Positions 18,110 through 26,328 are shown, counted from the first letter of the stretch. The stretch: 36,636 bases of DNA from Methylococcales bacterium (GCA_028712795.1 JAQTPT010000040.1:1-36636), one strand, 5' to 3'. A program made the numbers and translations. Notes: a model not told the origin generated them from the letters alone.

Positions 18110-18745
18110 CTATTCCTCGGAGCCATAACATTTGGAGTAGTCTATACAGACATTACACGAGGGGGCGCGGCATAAATACAAGCCTTCCGCTTCGCAAAGC
18201 TGTTTATACAGGAATTTTTTCCATTTCATGTCCTGGTCATTTTTCGCGGCCAGTTCCGGAAAGTTGTATTGCAGCATGGCGCTCAATTGGGGGCGTGACC
18301 AGAGGCCTAAATCCTGCCATAAATGATCGCTTCCCAGGCAACCGGCAACGATTATGGCAATCATCCAGTCCATCTCAAGCGTACCTGGCCTGCTGTATTG
18401 CTTTAGCAGATTAACCAAATCCTCTTTTTCCAGCATACGGCTAAAGTCCAGATGACTGCCCGATTCGGCTTGCACAGGAAGAGCGCAGTCCTGAAAATAA
18501 GTGTCTTTTAAATCTATAAACTGATCAGGCTCCAAGCCCAGAAAGTCGGGCAAAACCCCTTGCCCGGCACACCAACTGGCCACCATGCAGGCCAACCATT
18601 CATAATTGGGCGACACAGGACTGATTGGCGTGATAACGCCATTTACAGTCATGGGCACAACCTCTGCGGTTGTCACCAGGGGCTTGGATGTTAACCGGGA
18701 ATAGAACTGTTCCCGGTCATCCAGACGTTGGAGTGCCATGGGCAT
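18110..18745 (-). CDS. nifQ: NifQ, molybdenum donor for FeMo-co
   Basis: A 211-residue NifQ. This iron-sulfur protein delivers molybdenum to the NifEN/NifH complex during FeMo-co assembly. The diagnostic C-terminal Cys cluster C-x4-C-x2-C-x5-C is complete at Cys192, Cys197, Cys200 and Cys206. The middle part (WLACMVASWCAG and MDWMIAIIVAGCLGSDHLWQDLGL) matches the family core. The gene begins 2 bp after the upstream ferredoxin stop codon and is the last gene of the nif unit. A second in-frame Met two codons later is an alternative start. Confidence 0.92.
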   Translation of the reverse strand: MPMALQRLDDREQFYSRLTSKPLVTTAEVVPMTVNGVITPISPVSPNYEWLACMVASWCAGQGVLPDFLGLEPDQFIDLKDTYFQDCALPVQAESGSHLDFSRMLEKEDLVNLLKQYSRPGTLEMDWMIAIIVAGCLGSDHLWQDLGLWSRPQLSAMLQYNFPELAAKNDQDMKWKKFLYKQLCEAEGLYLCRAPSCNVCIDYSKCYGSEE

Positions 18746-18747
18746 GA

Positions 18748-19098
18748 TTAATATTCGACGAGAATATCTTCATCCCTGACGATCATTTGGCAAGCCAAAC
18801 GCCAGGGCGAAGGCAGGTCGTCCACTATCATTTGTTCCATTTCTTCTTTGCTGATTTTGCCGCTAACCCGCAAGACCTCTTTTTCTTTTTCAGTCAAGGG
18901 GCCGCCCATGCGTTGATGCTTTTGATCAACACTGCTGACTTTCACCAGACAGGTGCCGCATTCTCCATCCTGGCACTCATAGTTGATCGGAATTTTGTTT
19001 TCCCGCGCCAGTTTTAGCAAAGATTCTGTATGACTGCCTGCTACGGCATAAACGGTTTTATCCCGGTATTCGGGACTTGAGAAAGTAACTAAAGCCAT
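18748..19098 (-). CDS. nif-linked [2Fe-2S] ferredoxin
   Basis: A 116-residue plant-type ferredoxin with Cys42, Cys47 and Cys50 in CQDGECGTC and the fourth ligand Cys103 in RLACQM. I chose the ATG at 19098 because a strong AAGGAG lies 8 bases upstream; a longer frame to 19158 lacks support. Between the third and fourth Cys there is a helical insertion (about residues 65-95, rich in Lys and Glu) that makes it longer than a typical ferredoxin. It is likely an electron carrier for nitrogen fixation or cofactor assembly. The nifQ start follows after 2 bp. Confidence 0.88.
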   Translation of the reverse strand: MALVTFSSPEYRDKTVYAVAGSHTESLLKLARENKIPINYECQDGECGTCLVKVSSVDQKHQRMGGPLTEKEKEVLRVSGKISKEEMEQMIVDDLPSPWRLACQMIVRDEDILVEY

Positions 19099-19173
19099 GA
19101 TTTGCTCCTTAAATAATAATTTATTCGCTGTGATCTTATGCCAATGCGCTTGTTCCACCCTGAGTTGAACTTT

Positions 19174-19251
19174 GCAGGAGCGGGCTATGCCCGCGAAATA
19201 TCAACGATTGCGGTATTTGCCGCATCGTTCGCGGGCATGCCCCGCTCCTGC
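19174..19251. repeat. Paired REP-like inverted repeat between ferredoxin genes
   Basis: Left arm 19174-19197 (GCAGGAGCGGG to CCCGCGAA) and right arm 19228-19251 (TTCGCGGGCATG to GCTCCTGC) are nearly perfect inverted copies. The inner AACGAT...ATCGTT stretch can extend the stem. The arm sequence resembles the TTCGCGGG...CGCTCCT type of REP known from Pseudomonas. In the nif transcript it would form a long hairpin between the two [2Fe-2S] ferredoxin cistrons. Confidence 0.8.
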
Positions 19252-19289
19252 GATAGTGACGCCATGGCGTTGGAATGCGATGGTGTGTT

Positions 19290-19595
<306 letters not shown>

Positions 19596-19605
19596 TTAAA
19601 AATTG

Positions 19606-20886
19606 TTAAGCAAGGTCAGCCATATCAATCACTTTGGCTTGCCTTAAACCCATTAGATCCTGGGCCATTTCATGCCCGAATTCTCGACAGATCTGAATTT
19701 CTTCTTCTGTCGGAATTAACTTGATGCGTATCCCCGGAATAGGCACACGCAACTTGAGGCCGCGCAAGCGATCCTCTACCATTTTTACCGCTTCTCCTGT
19801 CCAGCCATACGAGCCAAAAACACCACCCAGCTTTGACTTGAGATTGATTACAACCAGGGAGGATAATAAATCCCACACCGGTTTAACCGCATCGCCGTTG
19901 ATTGTCGGAGTTCCAAACAGGATGCCGTCCGCGCCTTCTATCAAATCGACGAAGGGACTAATTTCGCTCCCTTCCAGGTCGTATAAAGAGACACGAACAT
20001 GCTCAACTAACATTGCGCCTTCATAAATGGCTTCCGCCATGCGACGGGTGTTGCCGTAGGAACTGATATAAAAGATCAACAGGGTTTTTTCGCCTGTGCT
20101 GATTTCGCTTTGCAGGGCGGAACGCGATAATTCGTTATAGCGCTGCACATATCGATGCGGCTGATCACGCAACAAAGGCCCGTGCGCAGGCAAGATGGCA
20201 TTCAACGGTAAAGGTTCAATCAGGGCTAGCGCCCGATTGACATAGTCTTTAAAGGGCCGCATGATGTGAGCATAATAATATTCAAACGAAAAGCGAAAAT
20301 CACCGACGACATCGTTAAATAAACGCACATCACAAAAATGGCAGCCAAACACATCGCCAGAAAATAGGGTTTTTTCTTCCACCAAATAGGTGCATTGCGT
20401 ATCGGGCCAATGTAGATAAGGGGTATGAAAAAACGCCAGGTTTCTGTCACCCAAGGAGACCTTGTCACCCGTGATCACGGGCGTAAAAGCAAATTCATCC
20501 TGCTTTAACAGCGCCTTGAGCATGGATTGCGCTTTCTGCGAAATATAGACACGGGCGTGTGGCGCGCGACGCATCAGCTCTGGTAATGCCCCCGTGTGGT
20601 CTGGCTCCAAATGGTTTAAGACGATCACTTTAATTTCGTCATAACGCGTCACCGACTCCAAGCGGGCAAAAAAATCGCTAGAAAAGTTTTCCTTTACCGT
20701 ATCAATAATCGCGACACCCTCGCTGCCCCTAACCACGTAGGCATTGTAAGTTGTGCCATTGGCGGTTTTTAAGATGATGTCAAAATTGCGTAAGTTAGGG
20801 TCCAGAGCGCCTATCCAATGCACCCGTTCCGATAGAGGAACGGCCTGCGGCGCGCCATCAACCGTCAAAACGGGTATCTTACTCAT
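19606..20886 (-). CDS. Flavodiiron protein (A-type flavoprotein)
   Basis: A 426-residue protein with an N-terminal metallo-beta-lactamase-like diiron domain (about 1-250) and a C-terminal flavodoxin domain (about 262-400, FYISSYGNTRRMAEAI, GTPTINGD). All diiron ligands are visible: His92, Glu94, Asp96 and His97 in HLEPDH, His159, Asp178 and His235. Characterised relatives reduce O2 or NO; nif-linked ones are thought to protect nitrogenase or to shuttle electrons. I set the start at 20886, where ATGAGTAA overlaps the nifO stop by 8 bases; the longer frame from 20907 is not needed. The overlap argues for translational coupling with nifO. Confidence 0.92.
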   Translation of the reverse strand: MSKIPVLTVDGAPQAVPLSERVHWIGALDPNLRNFDIILKTANGTTYNAYVVRGSEGVAIIDTVKENFSSDFFARLESVTRYDEIKVIVLNHLEPDHTGALPELMRRAPHARVYISQKAQSMLKALLKQDEFAFTPVITGDKVSLGDRNLAFFHTPYLHWPDTQCTYLVEEKTLFSGDVFGCHFCDVRLFNDVVGDFRFSFEYYYAHIMRPFKDYVNRALALIEPLPLNAILPAHGPLLRDQPHRYVQRYNELSRSALQSEISTGEKTLLIFYISSYGNTRRMAEAIYEGAMLVEHVRVSLYDLEGSEISPFVDLIEGADGILFGTPTINGDAVKPVWDLLSSLVVINLKSKLGGVFGSYGWTGEAVKMVEDRLRGLKLRVPIPGIRIKLIPTEEEIQICREFGHEMAQDLMGLRQAKVIDMADLA

Positions 20887-21301
20887 GACCGCAGCCTGCT
20901 TGTGCACGAGTTCGAGGACAACTTTCCAGATCAGGCGTTGCCCCGGTTTTTTGTAAGCCTATCCAATTATCGACCACTTCCTGATCAAATCCCGCCATTA
21001 AACTATCACCCACTTGCATCAAGGGGCGACGGATTAATAACGGATTTTCCAGCATCAGCCTTAAGGCTTCCTCTTCAGATTGGATCTCAGGGTCAATCTC
21101 GCCGAGTTTGATTGCCGGCGCGCTGTAATTGAACCAATCCCGAATGGCCAATTTACCGAAGAAAGGCCGCAGACGGGTAGCTGTCCAATCTTCGGTCAAT
21201 AAATCTTTCGCAATAACCTGATGCCCGGCCGCCGCTAACAGTTTCTTTTGCCGGGTGTTGTTGGCACAACCTGGTTTTTCATAGAAAGTAACAGTAGCCA
21301 T
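20879..21301 (-). CDS. nifO: NifO, ArsC-like nitrogenase-associated protein
   Basis: A 140-residue thioredoxin-fold protein of the ArsC/Spx-like family, beginning MATVTFYEKPGC with the CxxxxR pattern at Cys12 and Arg17. The segment PLLIRRPLMQVGDSLMAGFD is typical of nitrogenase-associated ArsC proteins. In Azotobacter vinelandii the equivalent gene is nifO, next to nifB and nifQ, and influences molybdenum allocation between nitrogenase and nitrate reductase. The context here (fdxN 16 bp upstream, flavodiiron gene overlapping its end) supports that name. It is not a standard arsenate reductase. Confidence 0.87.
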   Translation of the reverse strand: MATVTFYEKPGCANNTRQKKLLAAAGHQVIAKDLLTEDWTATRLRPFFGKLAIRDWFNYSAPAIKLGEIDPEIQSEEEALRLMLENPLLIRRPLMQVGDSLMAGFDQEVVDNWIGLQKTGATPDLESCPRTRAQAGCGHE

Positions 21302-21317
21302 CAGATATGCCTTTAAT

Positions 21318-21596
21318 TTAGTGGGACTGTAATTCAGCCATGGCTTCAGCCATTTTTTCCGGCGGAATGCCCGTCAAAGAGCCTGGCGGGTTAATCGCTA
21401 TCCCAAACGAGTCCAAAATTGCACCTTCTATCGGGCAAATACTGGCGCATTGAAAGACCGGGAAATCGCCTTCGCATTCTGTGCATTTTGAAGCATCAAC
21501 TAAAAAATGCGGTTTGGCCTCAAAAATGGCTTTACTGGGACAAACCGGCTCACATGCAAAACAATTAACGCAAGACTCAATAATTTTTACTGCCAT
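21318..21596 (-). CDS. fdxN: FdxN, 2[4Fe-4S] ferredoxin linked to nifB
   Basis: A 92-residue bacterial-type ferredoxin with two [4Fe-4S] motifs. The first is Cys9, Cys12, Cys15, Cys19; the second is Cys38, Cys41, Cys50, Cys54, with a longer spacer between its second and third Cys, as is usual in nif FdxN. FdxN supports NifB activity in Azotobacter, probably by electron or cluster supply. A good AGGAG lies just upstream of the ATG. It follows nifB by 80 bp that hold two hairpins. Confidence 0.92.
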   Translation of the reverse strand: MAVKIIESCVNCFACEPVCPSKAIFEAKPHFLVDASKCTECEGDFPVFQCASICPIEGAILDSFGIAINPPGSLTGIPPEKMAEAMAELQSH

Positions 21597-21612
21597 AACA
21601 GACTCCTGAGTT

Positions 21613-21633
21613 AGGGTACGCGTCGCGTACCCT
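21613..21633 (-). repeat. Perfect hairpin ahead of fdxN
   Basis: A 10-bp perfect stem, AGGGTACGCG against CGCGTACCCT, with a single-base loop. It lies about 17 bases upstream of the fdxN start codon, on the 5' side of the ribosome binding site. It shares the GTACGC core with the hairpin at 21651-21670, so the two are likely units of one repeat type. Confidence 0.7.
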
Positions 21634-21644
21634 TTGCCGTTTTG

Positions 21645-21670
21645 AAAAAAGAGTACGCAGTGCGTACCTC
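21645..21670 (-). terminator. Hairpin plus T-tract after nifB (terminator or attenuator)
   Basis: On the minus strand, directly after the nifB stop, the bases GAGGTACGCACTGCGTACTC form a stem (GTACGCA against TGCGTAC) followed by a run of six T. This fits a weak Rho-independent terminator. Because the downstream genes belong to the same unit, partial read-through (attenuation) is likelier than full termination. Confidence 0.55.
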
Positions 21671-21676
21671 AAGCTG

Positions 21677-23185
21677 TCAGGCACTCGCCCTGGCCGCCGC
21701 TTCAGGCTTTGCATCCAGCTTGCCGGCGGCCGCCATTTCCTTATAAACCGCCATAACAGCCTCTTCAATGGGCTCCATGGCATGTTCGCCGTTCGGTGCA
21801 ATACCTGCTGCTTCCAGCATTTCCCAGGGTTCGTAACCCACTTTGGAACACAGCACCGCTTCACAGCCTGACAACGCACGGATAGTCACTTGTAAAACGC
21901 TTTCACCGTCGCCGCATGAAGTGTCGCCGGCGCAATATTGGTCAGCTTTGCGATGGCTGATAAAACGGACGCCGTCTGGCGAGGCTTCATAAATCAGGAA
22001 TTCTTTGGCATGGCCAAAATGCATGTTAATGACGCCCTGTCCACTGGTGGCTACGGCCATCAATACCGGACGGGTTGTTAGCTTGGGTACTTGCTTATGT
22101 TGTTGCGCCTTTTCGGCTTTTTCCAAACGTTTGCTGTCCATTTCAGCCTGTATGGCTTGATGGATCACCTTGCGCTTTTCCATCGCCGAAGCATAATCAA
22201 TTTCCATATCTTCAATTTTATCCAGCGTAAATTCATCACCGCGATCTTCACCCAGCATGCCCACCGCATCGGCACGGCATTGACGGCAATGGCGCATCAT
22301 GTTCATATCGCCTGAACAGCTGTCTTGCAGGTCTTGCAGCTCTTCGGGCGTAGGGCCGCGTTGCCCCATGACGCCATAGAAAGTGCCGTGTTCAGCTTCG
22401 GCAATCAGCGGCATGACGTTATGCAAAAATGCGCCTTTGGATTTAACAACTTTACTGACTTCCGCCAAATGCTGGTCGTTGACGCCTGGAATCATCACTG
22501 AATTGACTTTCACCAGAATGCCTTTGGCAATCAGCATTTCCAGGCCTTTCTGTTGTTGTTCAATCAGGATTTTTGCACCTTTGATGCCTTTGATGCGGCG
22601 ATTTTTCCAGAAAATCCACGGGTAAATTTTCGCGCCGATTTCAGGATCAACCGTATTAATGGTAATAGTGACGTGATCGATATTGTGCTTGGACAACTCT
22701 TCAACCGCATCCGGCAAGGCTAAACCATTCGTTGAAACGCACAATTTAATATCGGGCGCTTCTTCACTCAAACGCCGGAATGTCTCAAAAGTACGTTCGG
22801 GATTAGCCAGCGGATCGCCGGGGCCGGCAATGCCTAATACGGTCATTTGTGGAATATTGGCCGCCACCGCCATGGTCTTTTTAACCGCTTGGTCTGGCGT
22901 CAACAATTCAGATACCACGCCAGGACGTGATTCATTGGCGCAATCATATTTACGGTTGCAGTAATGGCACTGGATATTACAAGCAGGCGCAACAGCAACA
23001 TGCATTCTGGCAAAGTAATGATGGGCGTCTTCTGAATAACAGGGATGATTCTGTACCTTTTCCCTGATAGAATCAGGCAGTGAATCCATTTGATTTTCCG
23101 TAGTGCCGCAAGAACTGGCTGCACAACCGCCCTTGGCCCCATGCTCTGCGTGGGAAGGGGTGTCATTTAATACTGGCAATTGCAT
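21677..23185 (-). CDS. nifB: NifB, FeMo-co precursor synthase
   Basis: The 502-residue NifB builds NifB-co, the 8Fe-9S-C precursor of FeMo-co, from two [4Fe-4S] clusters and SAM. The radical-SAM motif is Cys69-x3-Cys73-x2-Cys76 (CNIQCHYC), followed by the AdoMet-binding GIAGPGDPLAN block. The C-terminal NifX-like domain (about 385-480, ATSGQGVINMHFGHAKEF) is present. I place the start at 23185 because AGGAGGT lies 7 bases before this ATG and the longer frame from 23239 runs into the sigma-54 promoter. It is the first gene of the nif unit, intact, and a strong marker of a diazotroph. Confidence 0.97.
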   Translation of the reverse strand: MQLPVLNDTPSHAEHGAKGGCAASSCGTTENQMDSLPDSIREKVQNHPCYSEDAHHYFARMHVAVAPACNIQCHYCNRKYDCANESRPGVVSELLTPDQAVKKTMAVAANIPQMTVLGIAGPGDPLANPERTFETFRRLSEEAPDIKLCVSTNGLALPDAVEELSKHNIDHVTITINTVDPEIGAKIYPWIFWKNRRIKGIKGAKILIEQQQKGLEMLIAKGILVKVNSVMIPGVNDQHLAEVSKVVKSKGAFLHNVMPLIAEAEHGTFYGVMGQRGPTPEELQDLQDSCSGDMNMMRHCRQCRADAVGMLGEDRGDEFTLDKIEDMEIDYASAMEKRKVIHQAIQAEMDSKRLEKAEKAQQHKQVPKLTTRPVLMAVATSGQGVINMHFGHAKEFLIYEASPDGVRFISHRKADQYCAGDTSCGDGESVLQVTIRALSGCEAVLCSKVGYEPWEMLEAAGIAPNGEHAMEPIEEAVMAVYKEMAAAGKLDAKPEAAARASA

Positions 23186-23222
23186 GGGTTTTACCTCCTG
23201 AGTTTCATTTACTAAAGGTAAA

Positions 23223-23238
23223 AGCACAGGCTGTGCCA
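23223..23238 (-). promoter_or_regulatory. Sigma-54 (RpoN) promoter of nifB
   Basis: On the minus strand the 16 bases TGGCACAGCCTGTGCT fit the -24/-12 consensus TGGCAC-N5-TTGCW, with the GG and GC elements correctly spaced; only the first T of the TTGC element differs. The expected transcription start is near 23212, leaving a short leader before the strong nifB ribosome binding site. This is typical of NifA-dependent nif operons. Confidence 0.85.
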
Positions 23239-23255
23239 ACGCTAATGTTTTATTT

Positions 23256-23268
23256 TATCTTATTGATT
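23256..23268 (-). promoter_or_regulatory. Possible IHF site between NifA sites and nifB promoter
   Basis: The AT-rich stretch between the upstream activator sites and the promoter contains AATCAA-N4-ATA on the minus strand, close to the IHF consensus WATCAA-N4-TTR but missing one position. It is in the right place to bend DNA between NifA and RNA polymerase. Weak evidence. Confidence 0.3.
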
Positions 23269-23301
23269 TAACAATCTATTAGGTTTTATGAACAAACGAA
23301 T

Positions 23302-23317
23302 TGTAGCAAACACAACA
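23302..23317. promoter_or_regulatory. NifA upstream activator sequence, promoter-proximal
   Basis: An exact TGT-N10-ACA match, about 65 bp upstream of the -24 element. This is the binding-site consensus of NifA. The motif is palindromic, so strand is not meaningful. Confidence 0.72.
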
Positions 23318-23334
23318 GTCATGATTTAGGATTT

Positions 23335-23350
23335 TGTCATTAACAAAACA
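23335..23350. promoter_or_regulatory. NifA upstream activator sequence, promoter-distal
   Basis: A second exact TGT-N10-ACA, 33 bp (about three helical turns) from the first, so both sites face the same side of the DNA. About 100 bp upstream of the -24 element. Confidence 0.68.
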
Positions 23351-23584
23351 ATAACTCTGTTGGAAAAATCGATAGTATTTTCATGCCTGATAGCATGCAA
23401 ATTTTATGCATTATCCGGTTAAGAAAATTGGCGGGTAAAAAGTTTTGTTAGCCGTTGATTTTTGGTAGGAATCGAGGCATAAGGTAAAGTTTTTCGATGA
23501 AAATAGCATTTATAGTCATTCTTATAAATAAGGCATTCCCACAAAGACCGTAAGAACGGTATTGACATCCCCGGAGCAAAGCTG

Positions 23585-24277
23585 ATGAATGGTCTGCAAC
23601 GCATGATGAGTGATATTGAGATGGAAGTAAATCTGACCCGCCATCTGATCGGCAAGGATGCTTTGGATGAGAGAGTCATGGCGGCAATCAAGCAAGTGCC
23701 CAGGCATGAGTTTTTACCGGAAGATTTGCGCTATCTTGCCTACAACAATGGCCCGGCGCCTATTGGTTTAGGGCAAACCATTTCCCAGCCCTATATTGTC
23801 GCTTTGATGAGTGACTTATTGGAAACCAAGCCTACCGGCACCATTCTGGAAGTCGGCACGGGTTCGGGGTATCAGGCGGCCGTTCTTTCAAAACTGGTTA
23901 AACAGGTTTATTCGCTTGAAATAATAGAAGAGCTGTCCATCAAAGCGCAAAAACGGCTTGAAAAATTAGGTTACAACAATATAACGGTACGCACTGGCGA
24001 TGGCCACTTTGGCTGGATCGAGCATTCGCCCTATGATGGCATCATTGTCACCGCTGCCGCAGCTGAAATTCCTCACTCCCTGATAGATCAACTGCGTGCT
24101 GGCGCTCGCCTGGTCATACCCGTGGGTTTACCTTACGATTATCAGGAATTAATGCTTATAGAAAAAATGGCCAATGGTAAAACTTTGTCCCGTAAAATTC
24201 TTGGGGTCAGTTTTGTACCGATGACCGGCGGTTACGGCAGAAAAACAAAGGGTTTAGCGGGCCGGAGCCATGAATGA
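23585..24277 (+). CDS. pcm: Protein-L-isoaspartate O-methyltransferase
   Basis: A 230-residue SAM-dependent methyltransferase that repairs isoaspartyl residues in aged proteins. SAM motif I is ILEVGTGSGYQAAVLSKL. The family segments PRHEFLPEDLRYLAYNN and IGLGQTISQPYIVALM and the late motif ITAAAAEIP-like (VTAAAAEIPHSLIDQL) are all present. A GGAG lies 8 bases upstream of the ATG at 23585; an internal Met at residue 7 is possible. It is divergent from nifB. Its 3' end overlaps a small ORF by 8 bases. Confidence 0.93.
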   Translation: MNGLQRMMSDIEMEVNLTRHLIGKDALDERVMAAIKQVPRHEFLPEDLRYLAYNNGPAPIGLGQTISQPYIVALMSDLLETKPTGTILEVGTGSGYQAAVLSKLVKQVYSLEIIEELSIKAQKRLEKLGYNNITVRTGDGHFGWIEHSPYDGIIVTAAAAEIPHSLIDQLRAGARLVIPVGLPYDYQELMLIEKMANGKTLSRKILGVSFVPMTGGYGRKTKGLAGRSHE

Positions 24278-24389
24278 ACATCATGATATTAAAGACATTT
24301 CGCTGGCTTATATTGACCAACATATCTCAATGATGAAGCTGGCGGCAATGGGGCTCAGTATTTTTAGAACGAAAGAAATGGACAAATAG
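24270..24389 (+). CDS. Small ORF overlapping the end of pcm (39 residues)
   Basis: The start codon is embedded in the pcm stop region (ATGAATGA, 8-base overlap), an arrangement typical of translational coupling. The 39-residue product (MNEHHDIKDISLAYIDQHI...) is charged at the start, has a modestly hydrophobic Met/Ala/Leu stretch in the middle and no signal peptide. I do not recognise it. It could be a real microprotein or a chance frame. Confidence 0.35.
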   Translation: MNEHHDIKDISLAYIDQHISMMKLAAMGLSIFRTKEMDK

Positions 24390-24428
24390 ACCAGCAAGCC
24401 GGGTACATTCTTTGCCGGAAACCGCATT

Positions 24429-25859
24429 TTAGCCTTTTATGCAGATTACCGGCTCCAGTCTGGCCACTTTTCTGGCTAGGCCAGCCCGATCCGCAATATC
24501 TACCACTACGCTGACATCTTTATAAGCTAAAGGCGCTTCTTCGGCGACACCGCGCATCGACAGACTGCGAATAATAATGCCTTTCGCGGCCAGTTGCTCG
24601 ACCACGGCTTTACCCTGCCATTGCTTGGTCGCTTTGCTACGGCTCATCGCCCGGCCCGCGCCATGACAAGCGGAGCTGAACGAGCGTTGTTCGCTTGCGC
24701 AGGTTCCGCATAGCACATAAGAACTGGTGCCCATGGAGCCGCCAATCAGTACCGGCTGTCCGGTTTCTTTGAATACGGCTGGCAAATCGGGATGACCTGG
24801 GCCGAAAGCGCGGGTTGCGCCTTTGCGATGGACGTACAGGGCTTTTTTCCGGCCATCTACCCGATGTTGCTCAAGCTTGCAGGTGTTGTGCGAGACATCG
24901 TATAACAAATCAAGATGAATATCCGGAAATACCGTGGCGACAGCCTGCCGGGTTAAATGGGTAATAATCTGGCGATTGGCCAACGCGCAGTTGATAGCCG
25001 CACGCATCGCGCCTAAATAGCGGTTTCCTAAAGGCGAAGCCAAAGGCGCGCAGGCCAGTTCCCGATCAGGTAAAACAATCTGGTGTTGAGCGGCCGCCAT
25101 CACCATTTCCTTCAGAAATTCAGTGCCGATCTGATGGCCCAGTCCTCTGGAACCGCAATGAATACTGATAACCACATCATCGACCCGTAAACCGAAAACG
25201 CTGGCGACTGCCTGATCAAAAATTTCGGCAATCCTTTGTACTTCCAGATAATGGTTGCCCGAACCCAAGGTGCCCATTTCATCTTTTTGCCGCTCGCGGG
25301 CTCTGGGAGAAACGTAGCGAGGCTCTGCACCGGCCATGCAGCCGTTTTCTTCAATGCGCTCCAAATCCTGTTCTTCGCCATAACCCTGTTCGAGCGCCCA
25401 TTTTGCACCGCCGGTCAACATGCCATGCATGGTTTTATGATTCAAATGAATCTTGCCTCTGCTGCCAACACCGGCTGGAACCGTGCGGTATAATGCGTCC
25501 GCCAGGGCCTGTTTATGAGGCTGTAGTCCGGCCATATTAAGACCTGTATGTAAGGTGCGGACACCACAGGAAATGTCAAAGCCTACGCCGCCGGCCGATA
25601 CTACCCCGCCTTGGTCAGGATCAAATGCAGCAACGCCGCCGATCGGAAAACCATAACCCCAGTGTGCATCAGGCATGGCATAAGCGGCTTCAACAATTCC
25701 TGGTAATGTTGCAACATTGATGATCTGCTCATAAACTTTTTGATCCATATCCAGCAACAATTGAGCGTCAGCATAAATAATCGCCGGAACGCGCATGGCG
25801 CCGATAGGCTGAATTTCCCAGCAGGTTTCATCGCGTTGAATAAATTGATGGGTATCCAA
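24429..25859 (-). CDS. rtcB: RtcB family RNA ligase
   Basis: A 476-residue RtcB, the GTP- and Mn2+-dependent ligase that joins 2',3'-cyclic phosphate (or 3'-phosphate) and 5'-OH RNA ends. Signature blocks are GGVGFDISCGVRT (metal Asp and Cys), TLGSGNHYLEVQ (metal His and guanylate contacts), HCGSRGLGHQI and SSACHGAGR, where His399 is the residue guanylylated during catalysis. All catalytic residues appear intact. The protein is about 70 residues longer than E. coli RtcB but within the family range. Archease is encoded 12 bp upstream, so the pair is co-transcribed. No rtcA or rtcR is in the window. Confidence 0.95.
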   Translation of the reverse strand: MDTHQFIQRDETCWEIQPIGAMRVPAIIYADAQLLLDMDQKVYEQIINVATLPGIVEAAYAMPDAHWGYGFPIGGVAAFDPDQGGVVSAGGVGFDISCGVRTLHTGLNMAGLQPHKQALADALYRTVPAGVGSRGKIHLNHKTMHGMLTGGAKWALEQGYGEEQDLERIEENGCMAGAEPRYVSPRARERQKDEMGTLGSGNHYLEVQRIAEIFDQAVASVFGLRVDDVVISIHCGSRGLGHQIGTEFLKEMVMAAAQHQIVLPDRELACAPLASPLGNRYLGAMRAAINCALANRQIITHLTRQAVATVFPDIHLDLLYDVSHNTCKLEQHRVDGRKKALYVHRKGATRAFGPGHPDLPAVFKETGQPVLIGGSMGTSSYVLCGTCASEQRSFSSACHGAGRAMSRSKATKQWQGKAVVEQLAAKGIIIRSLSMRGVAEEAPLAYKDVSVVVDIADRAGLARKVARLEPVICIKG

Positions 25860-25871
25860 TAATGGTCTCCA

Positions 25872-26306
25872 TTATACATCGACTATGCATTGGGCAACCC
25901 ACGCACCATCAGTTTGCTGATAGACATGCAGGCCGGTAAAAGTAGCGCCTTTAATTTCAACTGCGGGGTGATGTTTTTGCCGGTTAACGGCCTCTCCAAA
26001 GGCGGTTGCGGATAATTTGCCGTTATTGATAACAACCTGGTAACGGTTGAATAATAAACCCTTTACAGCCATGACATAAACCAATTCATTGATCCAGCTT
26101 ACCAACAACAGTTCAGTATCGGCTGCCTCACACTGTATGTCGACAGCTTTCGAATCCGAAACGATAAGAGGATCAATGACCACTGCGGTCATAGCGATAG
26201 CGGCTTGTTCGAACGCTTGTTCAAGCGTGGCCGCAATGCCACGTATACCGATATCCGCGTCGTGTTCAAAATGTTCCCAGTGGGGTTTGATCAAGTTGCT
26301 ATCCAA
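25872..26306 (-). CDS. Archease, RtcB activator
   Basis: The 144-residue protein matches archease. It has the HDADIGIRG segment near residue 15, a hydrophobic central strand (LLLVSWINELVYV), a KGATFTGLHV block and an acidic C-terminus (CIVDV) of the metal-binding type. Archease helps RtcB accept GTP and perform multiple turnovers. Its gene is immediately upstream of rtcB, 12 bp away, as is common. Confidence 0.9.
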   Translation of the reverse strand: MDSNLIKPHWEHFEHDADIGIRGIAATLEQAFEQAAIAMTAVVIDPLIVSDSKAVDIQCEAADTELLLVSWINELVYVMAVKGLLFNRYQVVINNGKLSATAFGEAVNRQKHHPAVEIKGATFTGLHVYQQTDGAWVAQCIVDV

Positions 26307-26328
26307 AGGTAATCCTCGATGTGCGCTG

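Noticed and set aside
20887..20907. Longer flavodiiron start at 20907
   Set aside because: The ATG at 20886 gives the normal family N-terminus and a coupling overlap with nifO.
23186..23239. Longer NifB start at 23239
   Set aside because: It would overlap the sigma-54 promoter at 23223-23238, whereas the ATG at 23185 has a strong AGGAGGT.
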